From Alteromonas sp. ALT199 (GTDB taxonomy: Bacteria > Pseudomonadota > Gammaproteobacteria > Enterobacterales > Alteromonadaceae): a DNA stretch of 64,000 nt. Position numbers and translations under genes: made by a program. The stretch covers positions 28,884-92,883 of the forward strand of contig NZ_JAHHDX010000076.1 of NCBI RefSeq assembly GCF_018619335.1, given 5' to 3'. Shown piece by piece: positions 44,932-54,017 of this stretch. The notes under the pieces are model-generated. The model saw only the letters and a program-made list of their open reading frames with translations. It made no database searches and was not told where the DNA came from. The first letter of the stretch is position 1. Each line of letters opens with the position of its first letter.

Positions 44932-45711
44932 ATGAGCAACAAAAATATTCCCAATCCAGAAGTTGTGCCTGTTGCCGAAAGAAAAACGACAACACTAAAT
45001 GGTAGCAACGCTTCACCTTTAAAATCGTCCCCCTTGTTTGGGTGGTTATTCGCTGGTTCAGATCTATTATCTGAAAAGCTAGATCAAGCTGCAGGTGTAG
45101 TCAGCCAGAGAATTGACGATACACACGAGACGATTAATGCAATGCAGGTTAAAGGCCTAGAAGTGGAAAGTGAACTTAGACGTACACTTAATCCATTCGC
45201 TTTAGTCGACACTGCACAAAAACTGGTGGCATCAACGCCGTTATTTTCGGCATTATCTGGCGGTCAAAGACGTCAACAAAAAGAGCAGCAACTTGAAATG
45301 TTAAGTGCAAAAGTGGATTTGCTCGTCGAGCAGGTAGCCCTTTTAGCTGCAAAAGAAGCAGCTAAAAAAGCCGAAGCGACAAGTACTGCTAGCAAGGCTA
45401 CTGCCACTAAAAGAACTGCCTCTAAAACTACAGCAACTAAAAGTGCTTCAACGAAGTCGGCTACGACTTCTTCGACGACCACGGGCTCCCGCAAGTCGAG
45501 TGCAACCAAATCGGCCGCTACAACGGCCACTGCATCGTCGAGTTCGACTAAAAAGGCCGCTTCCGGAACAGCAAATAAGCGCACTGCGGCAAAGTCAACG
45601 GCAGCAAAGAGCACAGTGCGCAAAACAACGGCTAATACCGAAGTTACACCGGCCAAAAGCTCGACTAAAAATGCAACGGGTTCGTCTGACACCACAAAGA
45701 AAGGCGAGTAA
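44932..45711 (+). CDS. PhaF-like phasin with histone-H1-like tail
   Basis: 259 residues from the ATG at 44932 (RBS GGAGG); an upstream in-frame ATG at 44902 lacks this support. The first half has SSPLFGWLFAGSDLLSEKLDQAAGVV and a helical phasin-like region to about 150, ending in a coiled-coil (EMLSAKVDLLVEQVALLAAKE). The second half is a low-complexity Ala/Lys/Thr/Ser tail like histone H1 and PhaF, expected to bind DNA non-specifically. In pseudomonads PhaF links granules to the nucleoid and helps divide them between daughters. The same role is inferred here. Confidence 0.78.
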   Translation: MSNKNIPNPEVVPVAERKTTTLNGSNASPLKSSPLFGWLFAGSDLLSEKLDQAAGVVSQRIDDTHETINAMQVKGLEVESELRRTLNPFALVDTAQKLVASTPLFSALSGGQRRQQKEQQLEMLSAKVDLLVEQVALLAAKEAAKKAEATSTASKATATKRTASKTTATKSASTKSATTSSTTTGSRKSSATKSAATTATASSSSTKKAASGTANKRTAAKSTAAKSTVRKTTANTEVTPAKSSTKNATGSSDTTKKGE

Positions 45712-45750
45712 ACGCATTTAATATAGATAAAGGTCGTTTTTGGTAATAAT

Positions 45751-45786
45751 AGCGCCAAATAAATGGATACGCGTATATTTGGCGCT
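45751..45786 (+). terminator. Hairpin after the PhaF-like gene
   Basis: AGCGCCAAATA and TATTTGGCGCT form an 11-bp stem around a 14-base loop. Downstream T residues are scattered. Confidence 0.65.
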
Positions 45787-45847
45787 GCTTCGTCTAGGCT
45801 CGTTTAGATTTCTTTTTGTTTGAGTGTAGAGTTAATTATCTGTGGTG

Positions 45848-46414
45848 TCAGGCTTCTAAACTATCCACCTCTAATCCAAGAATTTTGGCCAGTATATCTG
45901 AGTCATCTTGTATTGCGTAATAATCTCCGTGAAACATTAACGCAATTCTCGTTTGGTTAGAAGTTAGAATGCTTAGCTCGTGATAAGTTCTTTGCGTACC
46001 TGATGTATATATTCGTGTCGTTACTAAAAGAAGCTTTTCAAAAGAATCAAAAGCGACTTTAGTTTTAGGGTTGTTCGAACTGCCGATTTTTAACACTTTT
46101 TCTTTTAGGTCAAAATAAAATGCTCTTCTGCTTCTTCTGCATATAAAAGCTGTGCCTAAACTAAAGAGTGCCCCTAGTGTAAATACGCCAATGACAAACT
46201 CGGTTTTAGAATTAAGGTTGGGTTCCAACTGCCAAACTTTAATTGACATGTATATGCATATTGTCCAGCAGAAGAGATGCATTCCCCATTCAAACAAATA
46301 GCTTCTAAGGTTTGGAGTAATAGCGACGGCATCGTTATTTATCTTCAATTTAGCGTTGCAATAACTAGAGGCAGCTATACCTCCTGTAGTAGTAATTTCG
46401 TCATCCGCTTTCAT
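45848..46414 (-). CDS. Hypothetical two-helix membrane protein
   Basis: 188 residues with an AAGGGAG ribosome site. Two membrane helices (about 50-67 and 79-98) are joined by a short loop and followed by a cytoplasmic, beta-rich C-terminus with VLKIGSSNNPKTKVAFDSFEKLLLV. The arrangement resembles small PH-like (bPH) membrane proteins, but I cannot assign a family. It lies next to another membrane protein on the same strand and may share its function. Confidence 0.6.
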   Translation of the reverse strand: MKADDEITTTGGIAASSYCNAKLKINNDAVAITPNLRSYLFEWGMHLFCWTICIYMSIKVWQLEPNLNSKTEFVIGVFTLGALFSLGTAFICRRSRRAFYFDLKEKVLKIGSSNNPKTKVAFDSFEKLLLVTTRIYTSGTQRTYHELSILTSNQTRIALMFHGDYYAIQDDSDILAKILGLEVDSLEA

Positions 46415-46623
46415 ACTTAAACTCCCTTTTGAACAATAAAAACGAGTATAAGAAATATTAATGCAGTAGGCTACGCATAGAGATAGTTGTATTTGAGTTT
46501 GGTTTTACGTTTTTCAGTGGTAGGCGTTAAAGAAAATATGAAACGGGTAGCCATCAATATAAGTAAGCGAACTGTATGTGCCAATAGTAGCTTTTAAAAA
46601 GCAACTAGATAAATTCAAAATCA

Positions 46624-47160
46624 TCAGCGCTTATACTTTAACTTAAAAATAAGAACGTAAACTAACCAAAGAAAGACCGACCAAGAAATAAGAAAACCGA
46701 CAAGCAACTTCGACATATGTTCCCAAATGACACTTTTGATTAGAACGGATTCTGCCGAGTTATTGGGGTTTATGTAAATGTCTACTGCTTCAGAAGCTGC
46801 AAATTTTCTTTTTAATTCATGCCCTAATTTAAGCATAAATCCGTCGTCATAAATGTCATTCCAAGTAACTTTTCTTCCGGTATGTTCTTGGCCATTAGTA
46901 TTGTATTTGTAAAGGATACGAGGCGTGTATAAAGTATATTGGCTTAGATTAATTCTAGTCGTTGTTGTAATCGTTTCGTCAATATATACATTTATTAAAG
47001 TTGCTTTGATGGGAACCCAATTCATTGAAGAGATTGGGCCGGCTAACCCTTTAAATACTTGAATTGAGAAAACGATGACAAAAACTAGAGCAATTAAAGC
47101 GACAAAATAGACCCCCAATCTTGCTTTTCTAAGTTGTGCTCGGCTTACCTCAATAGTCAT
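46624..47160 (-). CDS. DUF3592-like membrane protein
   Basis: 178 residues with one helix at each end (about 12-38 and 148-172). Between them is an extracytoplasmic beta domain with IKATLINVYIDE, TPRILYKYNTNGQEHTGRKVTW and the VDIYINPNNSAESVL segment. This matches the DUF3592 layout (W.pt.g.i......y.P.i.Y.Y...G....s). Function is unknown in the family. It precedes the 45848 gene on the minus strand with a 209-base gap. Confidence 0.7.
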   Translation of the reverse strand: MTIEVSRAQLRKARLGVYFVALIALVFVIVFSIQVFKGLAGPISSMNWVPIKATLINVYIDETITTTTRINLSQYTLYTPRILYKYNTNGQEHTGRKVTWNDIYDDGFMLKLGHELKRKFAASEAVDIYINPNNSAESVLIKSVIWEHMSKLLVGFLISWSVFLWLVYVLIFKLKYKR

Positions 47161-47217
47161 AAAAACGTCTCATTCAGTCCATGTTTTATCATATCTTCAT
47201 AGAAGATTACTTACTCG

Positions 47218-48651
47218 CTAATTGCTTTTCGCCCACAAATTCTGATGTTTTTTAAAACCAAAAAAGTCGTACGGTTCCCAAAAGCTTGGTACTAAATCAT
47301 CAATAGCATCTGGCGTGAAATTGCTCGACAGCTGGCTCATGATTTCGCCTAACCTTTCTTGGCCCACGCGCATTAGCTTTTTTCTGTTTGCAGGAAAATA
47401 CAGGTTTCGGCCTTTTGGAATAATTTCTTGGGCGCCGCTAGTAATATACTTTTGGTTTCTTGTTACTATTTTGCATAAAGGCTCTGCGGGATTCGCGGGG
47501 TTCAGCCCAATCACTATGGCGCATTCATATTGGTCTTTTTCTTGGCCTTTTTCATTCACAGGAATATAAGTAACACCAAAACCTTGCGGGAAGTAGCCCA
47601 CCAGTTCAACAAAGTCCTGTGCTAATTGTTTATTTAGGCCACCTTTTTTCGCAAGTTGCTCAATTAACATATACCCCTTGGGTAAGCTCATTCGTGAGTA
47701 GTCTGACTTAGTTGAAAGCACGATGGAAACGTAAATTTGAGGGATTTTTACAATCTCGCCCAAACCGGTTTTTGACACAAAGGCGTCTTTAACCAAACTC
47801 AGCAAAAATTCGTTAGCTTCTTTGTGAGTTTGATTGAAACGGTCTCTTTCTTCTTTGTTGTTACCCACGTAATTGGGCTGCCCTAAACCATTGGATAAGT
47901 AACGTAACGTGAAGTGATAATTTAGCTTCAGCAGGTCTTTTCGCTGCGACTCTTCTAATAAACGAAACTCATCTAGGTCTCCGTTTTCACCTTTTAAAAT
48001 GGTTTGCGCAGCGGGACTTTGTAAACCAATATCTTGCAGAAGAGCTGCGGTGATAAGAGGGCGACCTAGCTCAATTTTCCATTTATCTCGCCAATAACGG
48101 TTTCCGCGAAAGCGGGAGGCGGCTTCGCGATACTTTGATAAATATTTGTGGGCAATAGTGTCGTGTTCTAAAAGCCTATCTACCAAACGTAATGTTAAAA
48201 CAGCCTTGTAAAGAGGTTTGAAGCGCATATGCACGCCAGCAAAATTGCCTTCAGGGCCTCGCGTTAGCAACATTATCGTTCCGAGCAGCTTAGCGCTAAG
48301 CTGTTGTGTTTCTTGCCAGTTATCGCCTTCACAGAGTTCGATAATTTTCGTGCTTACATCGTTTAAACGTTCTAATCTTGCTAAGCGCTCTTCTTCAAGT
48401 TTTTCTGTGCTATTTTTTATTTGTTTGGCAAGTTGTTCCGCTAATACTTCTTTCTTTTTATTGCCTTCAATTCGTTTAAGCTGCACTTTTAAGTCTTCAA
48501 TATGCTGCTCAAGAGAAGGGGTGAGGGAAAAGTAATGGCTGGCATCCTCAAAAACCGAACCGTAGCCCGTGTCTTTAGGATAAATCATGTTGATGAGTTG
48601 TTTTACCTGCTGGGTAAAAATGCTATCGGGGTTTTGGCTTTGTGCGCTCAC
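47218..48651 (-). CDS. Degenerate HD-GYP-like protein of unknown function
   Basis: 477 residues from a GTG with AAGGA upstream. An N-terminal coiled-coil (about 45-90, EDLKVQLKRIEGNKKKEVLAE) is followed by an all-helical domain where AALLQDIGLQSPAAQTIL occupies the place of the AALLHDIGK box of HD-GYP phosphodiesterases; the metal-binding His and Lys are lost. The last third (GVTYIPVNEKGQ...IVIGLNPANPAEPLCKIV) resembles the small C-terminal extension of HD-GYP proteins. It is probably a non-catalytic relative. It lies 78 bases after the patatin gene on the same strand, so the two are likely cotranscribed. Confidence 0.55.
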   Translation of the reverse strand: MSAQSQNPDSIFTQQVKQLINMIYPKDTGYGSVFEDASHYFSLTPSLEQHIEDLKVQLKRIEGNKKKEVLAEQLAKQIKNSTEKLEEERLARLERLNDVSTKIIELCEGDNWQETQQLSAKLLGTIMLLTRGPEGNFAGVHMRFKPLYKAVLTLRLVDRLLEHDTIAHKYLSKYREAASRFRGNRYWRDKWKIELGRPLITAALLQDIGLQSPAAQTILKGENGDLDEFRLLEESQRKDLLKLNYHFTLRYLSNGLGQPNYVGNNKEERDRFNQTHKEANEFLLSLVKDAFVSKTGLGEIVKIPQIYVSIVLSTKSDYSRMSLPKGYMLIEQLAKKGGLNKQLAQDFVELVGYFPQGFGVTYIPVNEKGQEKDQYECAIVIGLNPANPAEPLCKIVTRNQKYITSGAQEIIPKGRNLYFPANRKKLMRVGQERLGEIMSQLSSNFTPDAIDDLVPSFWEPYDFFGFKKHQNLWAKSN

Positions 48652-48729
48652 CGTCTTCCTTTCAAATGATGCTGTGAATTGCTATTACTTTGCTATAAGC
48701 AGTTCAGGACAGACTAAGCGACACTCGGG

Positions 48730-50190
48730 TTACCTGACCTCGTGCCCAAGCTCTACTGCCTCACGTTTTTTCAATTGACCTAAATGATACCGTAAATTTT
48801 CACTAATTTTGGTATTTCTTTTAATAACATGTAGTTGCGGCCACGACGACCGCTCACCACTGACGATCAGCTGGCTAATGCTTTCACGGGTTGGATTAGA
48901 CAAAACCTGTGACAAATTTCTAATTTGGCGCTTGGGTAAAATATTGATATTGCCTACATACTGCTGATCAATAATAGAACGTACTTTGTGAATTGCTAGC
49001 TTGGCGCTCTTGTTCCCAGTCAAACGCTCAATGATATCAATGGCGAAAATACTATTGGTTTTCGCTAGCTGTCCAATGTGACGAGCCGACATATCCCATA
49101 GTGAGTTAGGATCAATGCGGTTTGATGAAATAAAAGGCACCGCCAACGGGTTTGTTTGGCTTACGATGCTATGGTTTACACCATATAACCGAGCCAAGCG
49201 TTCGTAGGGGAGGTCAGCCATTAACGAACCGTCGGCGAAGCGTCGGTTAGGTATGTAAGGCACAATCTCACCAGCTGGCGTTTTAGCCCTAAGTTGAACT
49301 GGGCTAAAAATAACGGGAACCGCACAAGATGCACGCACCGCCTGGGTGATGATGGCATTGGGCGAGGTTTTGGCATTTAACAGTCGTGAATGCTGATGCA
49401 AGTCAGCGGGGGATACCGTTATAGTTATGTGCCGCCCTGTCTTCTTAAAGGCTTCTTCAAAGGTTGTAAGGTCAAATAGTTCAATCAGCGCATTTTCAAG
49501 TACTGAGCTATCAAATAGGCCTTTCTTCCCAAGACCGGCAAAGCTTCGCCAATGTTTGAAAGTCTCGTAAATGAAGTCGGCGCTGAGTGCTTCCGATAAT
49601 TGGTCGTGAGTTCGCGTACCCAATAGGGCAGCAATTATCGACCCAGCGCTCGAGCCAGACACAACCGTAGGTAGCAACTTTTTTTCATTTAACGACTTAA
49701 CCACACCAGCATGGAAAAAGCCTAAGCCTGCGCCACCTGAAAGCATAAGACAACTTCGTCCAAAGGCGTGTGCGGTTTCCTCAAAAAATGACAGCTTTTC
49801 GTAGAAGTCTACGTCTTGTTCATCAGCGTGATAAATTTGCTCTAACGCTAAGATCACTTCATCAATAAACTGTTCGATGAGATATTTAGTGCCAATTTTA
49901 CATTGGGTGAGCAATACTGGATTTGAAATGTTGCCTAAATTGCCGTGCAGTCCTTCGTGCAGTATCGACATCAGGGCACGTAAATCGCCTTTGCTTCTTG
50001 CAAGCTGTAAGCGCTGAACTCGTTTGCGAATAAGCTTGTAATCGTAGTCATCGCTAGTATCTTTTGCTTTCCATTCTTCAGCACCAGATAGCGCGTCGTG
50101 AGCTAAGCACGCGGCTTCATATTCATCATAATTGCCAGCATGCTCCATCTCATGCTCAAGTTTTTTCAACCGCAAATCGAATACTGCCAT
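48730..50190 (-). CDS. Patatin-like phospholipase with DUF3336 domain
   Basis: 486 residues. An N-terminal helical DUF3336-type region (about 10-130) is followed by a patatin domain with the oxyanion GGAGLGFFHAG (152-162), the nucleophile S181 in SGSSAGS and D320 in FADGSL, which make the Ser-Asp dyad. The same two-domain plan occurs in yeast Tgl3-5 triacylglycerol lipases. Probable activity is lipid acyl hydrolysis in the cytoplasm or at the membrane. The coiled start (LRLKKLEHEMEHA) fits the ATG at 50190. It forms an operon with the HD-GYP-like gene. Confidence 0.9.
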   Translation of the reverse strand: MAVFDLRLKKLEHEMEHAGNYDEYEAACLAHDALSGAEEWKAKDTSDDYDYKLIRKRVQRLQLARSKGDLRALMSILHEGLHGNLGNISNPVLLTQCKIGTKYLIEQFIDEVILALEQIYHADEQDVDFYEKLSFFEETAHAFGRSCLMLSGGAGLGFFHAGVVKSLNEKKLLPTVVSGSSAGSIIAALLGTRTHDQLSEALSADFIYETFKHWRSFAGLGKKGLFDSSVLENALIELFDLTTFEEAFKKTGRHITITVSPADLHQHSRLLNAKTSPNAIITQAVRASCAVPVIFSPVQLRAKTPAGEIVPYIPNRRFADGSLMADLPYERLARLYGVNHSIVSQTNPLAVPFISSNRIDPNSLWDMSARHIGQLAKTNSIFAIDIIERLTGNKSAKLAIHKVRSIIDQQYVGNINILPKRQIRNLSQVLSNPTRESISQLIVSGERSSWPQLHVIKRNTKISENLRYHLGQLKKREAVELGHEVR

Positions 50191-50347
50191 GACGATTACC
50201 TATTTTAATTGACGAAGGCCGATGCTTTAAATCATATAAAATGTGAACAGACGCTGATAACACCAGCAAAAGGATAAATACGTATTTCGAACGCTGTATT
50301 CTGTAAGTCGCATCTGCCAGCGTATGCCGAAATTCATGCATAAGCAT
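50156..50347 (-). CDS. Possible small single-helix membrane protein
   Basis: A 63-codon frame overlapping the patatin start by 35 bases in another frame. It has one plausible membrane helix (YVFILLLVLSASVHILYDL) after a basic stretch. The ribosome site is poor and the overlap is unusual, so it may be chance. Confidence 0.2.
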   Translation of the reverse strand: MLMHEFRHTLADATYRIQRSKYVFILLLVLSASVHILYDLKHRPSSIKIGNRHGSIRFAVEKT

Positions 50348-50601
50348 AAGCGCATTAACAGCGATTCGTACACATATTGAGTTTATGTTGTAAATTTAGA
50401 ATTCACTACCTAAACCCTTCTGCTTAATTAATTCCGTGGCGCTTTTGTACTTAGCTCAAGGTGGTAACCATTATTTATTAGATCTTCAGAAGGTTGTTTT
50501 CAATCAATAATTAGCAGTAATTTTACTTTTTACATTGACCATTTCATAAGCACTCAGTAGCCTGAGAAAGAGAATAATAATGTGGACCTCTTTTTTGTCG
50601 T
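50191..50601 (+). other. Divergent region between patatin and DUF445 genes
   Basis: 411 bases. Apart from the doubtful small frame ending at 50156, I see only A/T-rich sequence that should hold the two divergent promoters. No RNA gene or repeat is visible. Confidence 0.4.
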
Positions 50602-51810
50602 ATGGAATGGAATTTTCAAACGCTAAGCCTGCTATCAATTCCTTTAATTAGCGCCATTGTTGGATGGCTGACTAACTATTTGGCGGTGAAAATGATGTTT
50701 TACCCCATAGAGTTCGTTGGTTTTAAACCTTTTTTGGGGTGGCAAGGGCTTATTCCTGCAAAACGCCGGGAAATGGCAGAGATTGAGGTTGAGCTAGTTT
50801 TAGGCAAACTGCTAAGCGTTGAAGAGTTAGCGCAGCGTTTAGATGCGGACGAACTGACAAAGGCTATCGAACGTCGCCTAGGGCAGGTTATTCGCAAAGT
50901 TGTAAATGACGTAATGGCTGAATCTGCCCCTCAACTTTGGGCTGCTTTACCTGTACAAGGTAAAAATTTGGTATACCAACGTATCGAAAACGACATCCCC
51001 AATGTGGTTCATAAAATGGTGGACGACTTCCAGCACAATGTTTCAGAAATTTTAGATATAAAAGAACTGGTGGTCGAGCAACTGGTTAACACTCCGGAAC
51101 TCGTCAATGAGATTTTCTTAACCGCCGGTAGCAAAGAGTTTCCGTTTATAGTGCGTTCTGGCTTCTACTTCGGTTTCTTGTTCGGCTTACCTACTATGTT
51201 GCTTTGGTATTTCTACCAAGCGTGGTGGATTTTACCGCTAGGAGGCTTGCTTGTAGGCTATGCTACCAATTGGATTGCCATCAAAATTATATTTGAACCT
51301 AAACGCCCAAGAAAGCTGGGGCCTATCACCATTCAGGGCATGTTCTTAAAGCGGCAGAAGGAAGTATCTGAAGTCTACTCGAGCATTATCGAAGAAAAGC
51401 TTATTACGCCTAAAAATATTACTCATGTCATCTTACATGGCTCAGGCTCTGCCCAACTATTGGAACTTATTGAGCTTCATGTTAATGACGCCATTGAACG
51501 TTATGTCGCTATAGCACAACCTTATTTCGCGTTAGGAGTGGGGTCGGAGAATTACCATAAGATGAAGTCCCTAGCTGTACGTCAGATATTTGATAATTCG
51601 GATAAATACCTGCTTTATGCGTTTGATTACGCTAACAATGCTATGCAGATTGGACATGATTTAAGTGAGAGAATGCAGGCGTTAAGTGTTGAAGAGTTTG
51701 AAGGTGTGCTGCGCCCAGCGTATCAACAAGATGAGTGGAAGCTTATCGTAACAGGCGCTATTTTAGGTATGGTAGCGGGAGTTGCTCAACTCTATCTGGT
51801 GTTTATGTAA
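50602..51810 (+). CDS. DUF445-family membrane protein
   Basis: 402 residues. The opening helix carries the family signature IVGWLTNYLAVKMMFYPIEFVG, then WQGLIPAKRREMAE and a long amphipathic helical region (about 60-175). Two more membrane segments (190-235, with GYATNWIAIKIIFEP repeating the first motif) and a C-terminal helix near 385-402 follow. The repeated TN-x-x-A(V/I)K motif suggests internal duplication. Function is unknown; members are seen in membrane stress contexts. It is 54 bases upstream of a TetR gene on the same strand. Confidence 0.88.
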   Translation: MEWNFQTLSLLSIPLISAIVGWLTNYLAVKMMFYPIEFVGFKPFLGWQGLIPAKRREMAEIEVELVLGKLLSVEELAQRLDADELTKAIERRLGQVIRKVVNDVMAESAPQLWAALPVQGKNLVYQRIENDIPNVVHKMVDDFQHNVSEILDIKELVVEQLVNTPELVNEIFLTAGSKEFPFIVRSGFYFGFLFGLPTMLLWYFYQAWWILPLGGLLVGYATNWIAIKIIFEPKRPRKLGPITIQGMFLKRQKEVSEVYSSIIEEKLITPKNITHVILHGSGSAQLLELIELHVNDAIERYVAIAQPYFALGVGSENYHKMKSLAVRQIFDNSDKYLLYAFDYANNAMQIGHDLSERMQALSVEEFEGVLRPAYQQDEWKLIVTGAILGMVAGVAQLYLVFM

Positions 51811-51864
51811 CGTGATTCACTGACAAATATTACGCTTTGGGTTGGTAAAGGAATGGACTAAATT

Positions 51865-52530
51865 ATGAAAACCGCGCAGAAAATACTTCTTACCGCGCTA
51901 ACCTTATTTAACGAGCACGGAGAAAATACGGTAACCAGTGTTGATATCGCCATTGAGTTGGATATTAGCCCCGGAAATCTTTACTACCACTTTAAGGGAA
52001 AAGACAGCATTGTTAGCGCGTTAATGAAAATGCACGAACAGCAAATGCAAAAAATACTAAACCGAGAAAAGCTCGATACACTTCACCCCGAAGAAATTAT
52101 GTATTACCTGTATCTGCTAACCGACAGCATCCATGTGTTTCGTTTTTTCTATCGTAGTCCTGCCGACTTAGCGGAAAAATACCCCACTATCGTGCGACCT
52201 AGACAGCACATTCTATCTAGCTTAAATACACAATTAGCCTTTCTCTTTGAGTCACTATCGAAACGAGACATTCTTATTGCGTCAAAGGCAGATAGGGCGC
52301 TACTAGTAGACTTGATATCACTAATTATTACTCAGTCTTGCCAATTTGATGAATTAAACAGTCATATGGATAGTACATTACAGCGTTACCATGCTTTGTC
52401 GCTTATGATGGTTAGCGTATTGCCAAGGCTGGCACTGTCCGATGAACAAAAGCACCAGCTAGAACAGATGCTACGTTCTCATGATTTTGTGAGAAATGCT
52501 TCAACTCCGTCACCCCTAGACTTCGCGTAA
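51865..52530 (+). CDS. TetR-family transcriptional regulator
   Basis: 221 residues. The N-terminal helix-turn-helix (KILLTALTLFNEHGENTVTSVDIAIELDISPGNLYYHFKGKDSIV, about 5-49) is standard TetR. The long C-terminal ligand domain is unassigned. It sits 10 bases before the wax-ester-synthase gene and is probably its regulator, or is regulated with it, likely by a lipid-derived ligand (inference). Confidence 0.92.
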   Translation: MKTAQKILLTALTLFNEHGENTVTSVDIAIELDISPGNLYYHFKGKDSIVSALMKMHEQQMQKILNREKLDTLHPEEIMYYLYLLTDSIHVFRFFYRSPADLAEKYPTIVRPRQHILSSLNTQLAFLFESLSKRDILIASKADRALLVDLISLIITQSCQFDELNSHMDSTLQRYHALSLMMVSVLPRLALSDEQKHQLEQMLRSHDFVRNASTPSPLDFA

Positions 52531-52540
52531 AGGAATAGTA

Positions 52541-53980
52541 ATGGCAAAAACGCTCAGTTTCTTAGATAAGTCATTTTGGATAACAGAGTCAGATGAGAAC
52601 CCCAAACATGTGGCTTGTTTGCAGCTACTTGCCATACCTAAGGGGGCAAAAGGTCGTGAATATGTCCCTCAGTTGTTTCAAGAAATAAGAAGCTTTGCCC
52701 GCGCAACGTCGCCTTTTAATTGCACGGTAAAAACGGTATTAGGCTATCCGGTGGGGTTTGCGCCAGTAAAGAAGCTCAACATGGATTATCACGTCCAAAT
52801 TCATCGAGTGGCTGATATCACAAACCGAGAGGCGCTGGACGGCTTTGTAGCACGACTGCATGCATCGCGGTTAGACCCTGACAAACCTTTGTGGCAATAC
52901 CATTTTATTTTCGACGATAACAGCGAAACATTTGCCATTTATGCGCGTGTTCACCACATGTATGGCGATGGGGCAACTTTAGTGCGCTGGTTTCAGGCCG
53001 GTTATGTGTCTAACTCTCACGAAACAAAGTTTACGCCCGTGTGGGCAGTAAAGCGGCTTCGCCATAAGCGCAGAGACTCGGTAAGTTTTTATAAGCGCTT
53101 AGTTGGCGTTGGTTATGCGCTAAAAACCGCGTTCGATTTGTTCATTATTTTTATTCGCATATTTATGAAGATGCTGCGTGTTAATCCGCATTATATGCCC
53201 GTGCCTTTTACTGGTACGAAAACGGTGCTTACAGGGCAAGTTAAAGCCGGCAGGGCGGTGGCTACCATGGATTTGGATTTCAAGCGCGTAAAAGCCCTTG
53301 CAAGACGTACGCGCTCTACCGCGAACGAAGTTCTGTTATGTGCTTTTGATATCGGTGTGCATAAGTTGCTGCAAGAAAACGGTCAGGTATTTAAAAAAGC
53401 CTTGTTTACCAATATGCCTATTAACTTGCGTAAACCCGGCGAGAAAACCACAGGCAATAAAATAGCTATTGTGCCTGTGGAGCTAGCTCATGGCGAGAAT
53501 GACCCCTACCTTAGATTGCGTCAAATTGTAGTAAATCATCGTATTGTAAAACATGCCGCACAGCATGCTCGCCCTGCAGCATTTAGCGGCTATACCATCG
53601 CAATTCAATCTCTTGCGTTAGTCTTTGAATGGCTAAAGCTATCCGGCGTGGTAAAGCCCATCGCTAATATCTTGATTTCAAACGTGCCTGGTCCAAGAGA
53701 TACTCGGTATTTAAAAGACGCCAAACTATTGGCCTGTTATCCCATTTCTACCATGACGCCTGGAGGCGGAGTAAATATAACGCTTATGACCTACGCGGGC
53801 ACTGCCAATGTGGGTCTAGTGTGTTGTAACAAAAACATTGAGTCGCTACAGCCGTTAGCACGTTACGTTAAAGAATCATTCGATATGCTAGAGGCAAGTG
53901 TGGACAACCCCAGGTTAAATATTGATGATATTGGTGAACAGGTCGATACTGTGCCCGTTTCTATTGTTTCAGATCATTAG
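52541..53980 (+). CDS. WS/DGAT-family O-acyltransferase
   Basis: 479 residues. Wax ester synthase/diacylglycerol acyltransferase: the catalytic motif HHxxxDG is H138-H139-MYG-D143-G144, preceded by the PLWQYHFI strand. The C-terminal ISNVPGPRDTRYLKDAKL and GGGVNITLMTYAG segments are the usual second half. It joins acyl-CoA to a fatty alcohol or diacylglycerol to make storage wax or triacylglycerol. AAGGAA precedes the ATG. With the upstream TetR it forms a two-gene unit. Confidence 0.93.
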   Translation: MAKTLSFLDKSFWITESDENPKHVACLQLLAIPKGAKGREYVPQLFQEIRSFARATSPFNCTVKTVLGYPVGFAPVKKLNMDYHVQIHRVADITNREALDGFVARLHASRLDPDKPLWQYHFIFDDNSETFAIYARVHHMYGDGATLVRWFQAGYVSNSHETKFTPVWAVKRLRHKRRDSVSFYKRLVGVGYALKTAFDLFIIFIRIFMKMLRVNPHYMPVPFTGTKTVLTGQVKAGRAVATMDLDFKRVKALARRTRSTANEVLLCAFDIGVHKLLQENGQVFKKALFTNMPINLRKPGEKTTGNKIAIVPVELAHGENDPYLRLRQIVVNHRIVKHAAQHARPAAFSGYTIAIQSLALVFEWLKLSGVVKPIANILISNVPGPRDTRYLKDAKLLACYPISTMTPGGGVNITLMTYAGTANVGLVCCNKNIESLQPLARYVKESFDMLEASVDNPRLNIDDIGEQVDTVPVSIVSDH

Positions 53981-54017
53981 GTCTTTATTGCTAAGAGCAA
54001 AATACCACATTTTAATA

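Noticed and set aside
45360..45700. Repetitive DNA that could suggest a repeat array
   Set aside because: The repetition follows Ala/Lys/Thr/Ser codons of a PhaF-type tail and has no fixed unit, so it is not CRISPR or a mobile repeat.
45273..45758. Long valine/alanine-rich open frame on the minus strand
   Set aside because: It is the reverse reading of the low-complexity Ala/Lys/Thr tail of the PhaF-like gene, whose repeated codons avoid stops on both strands; it has no RBS.
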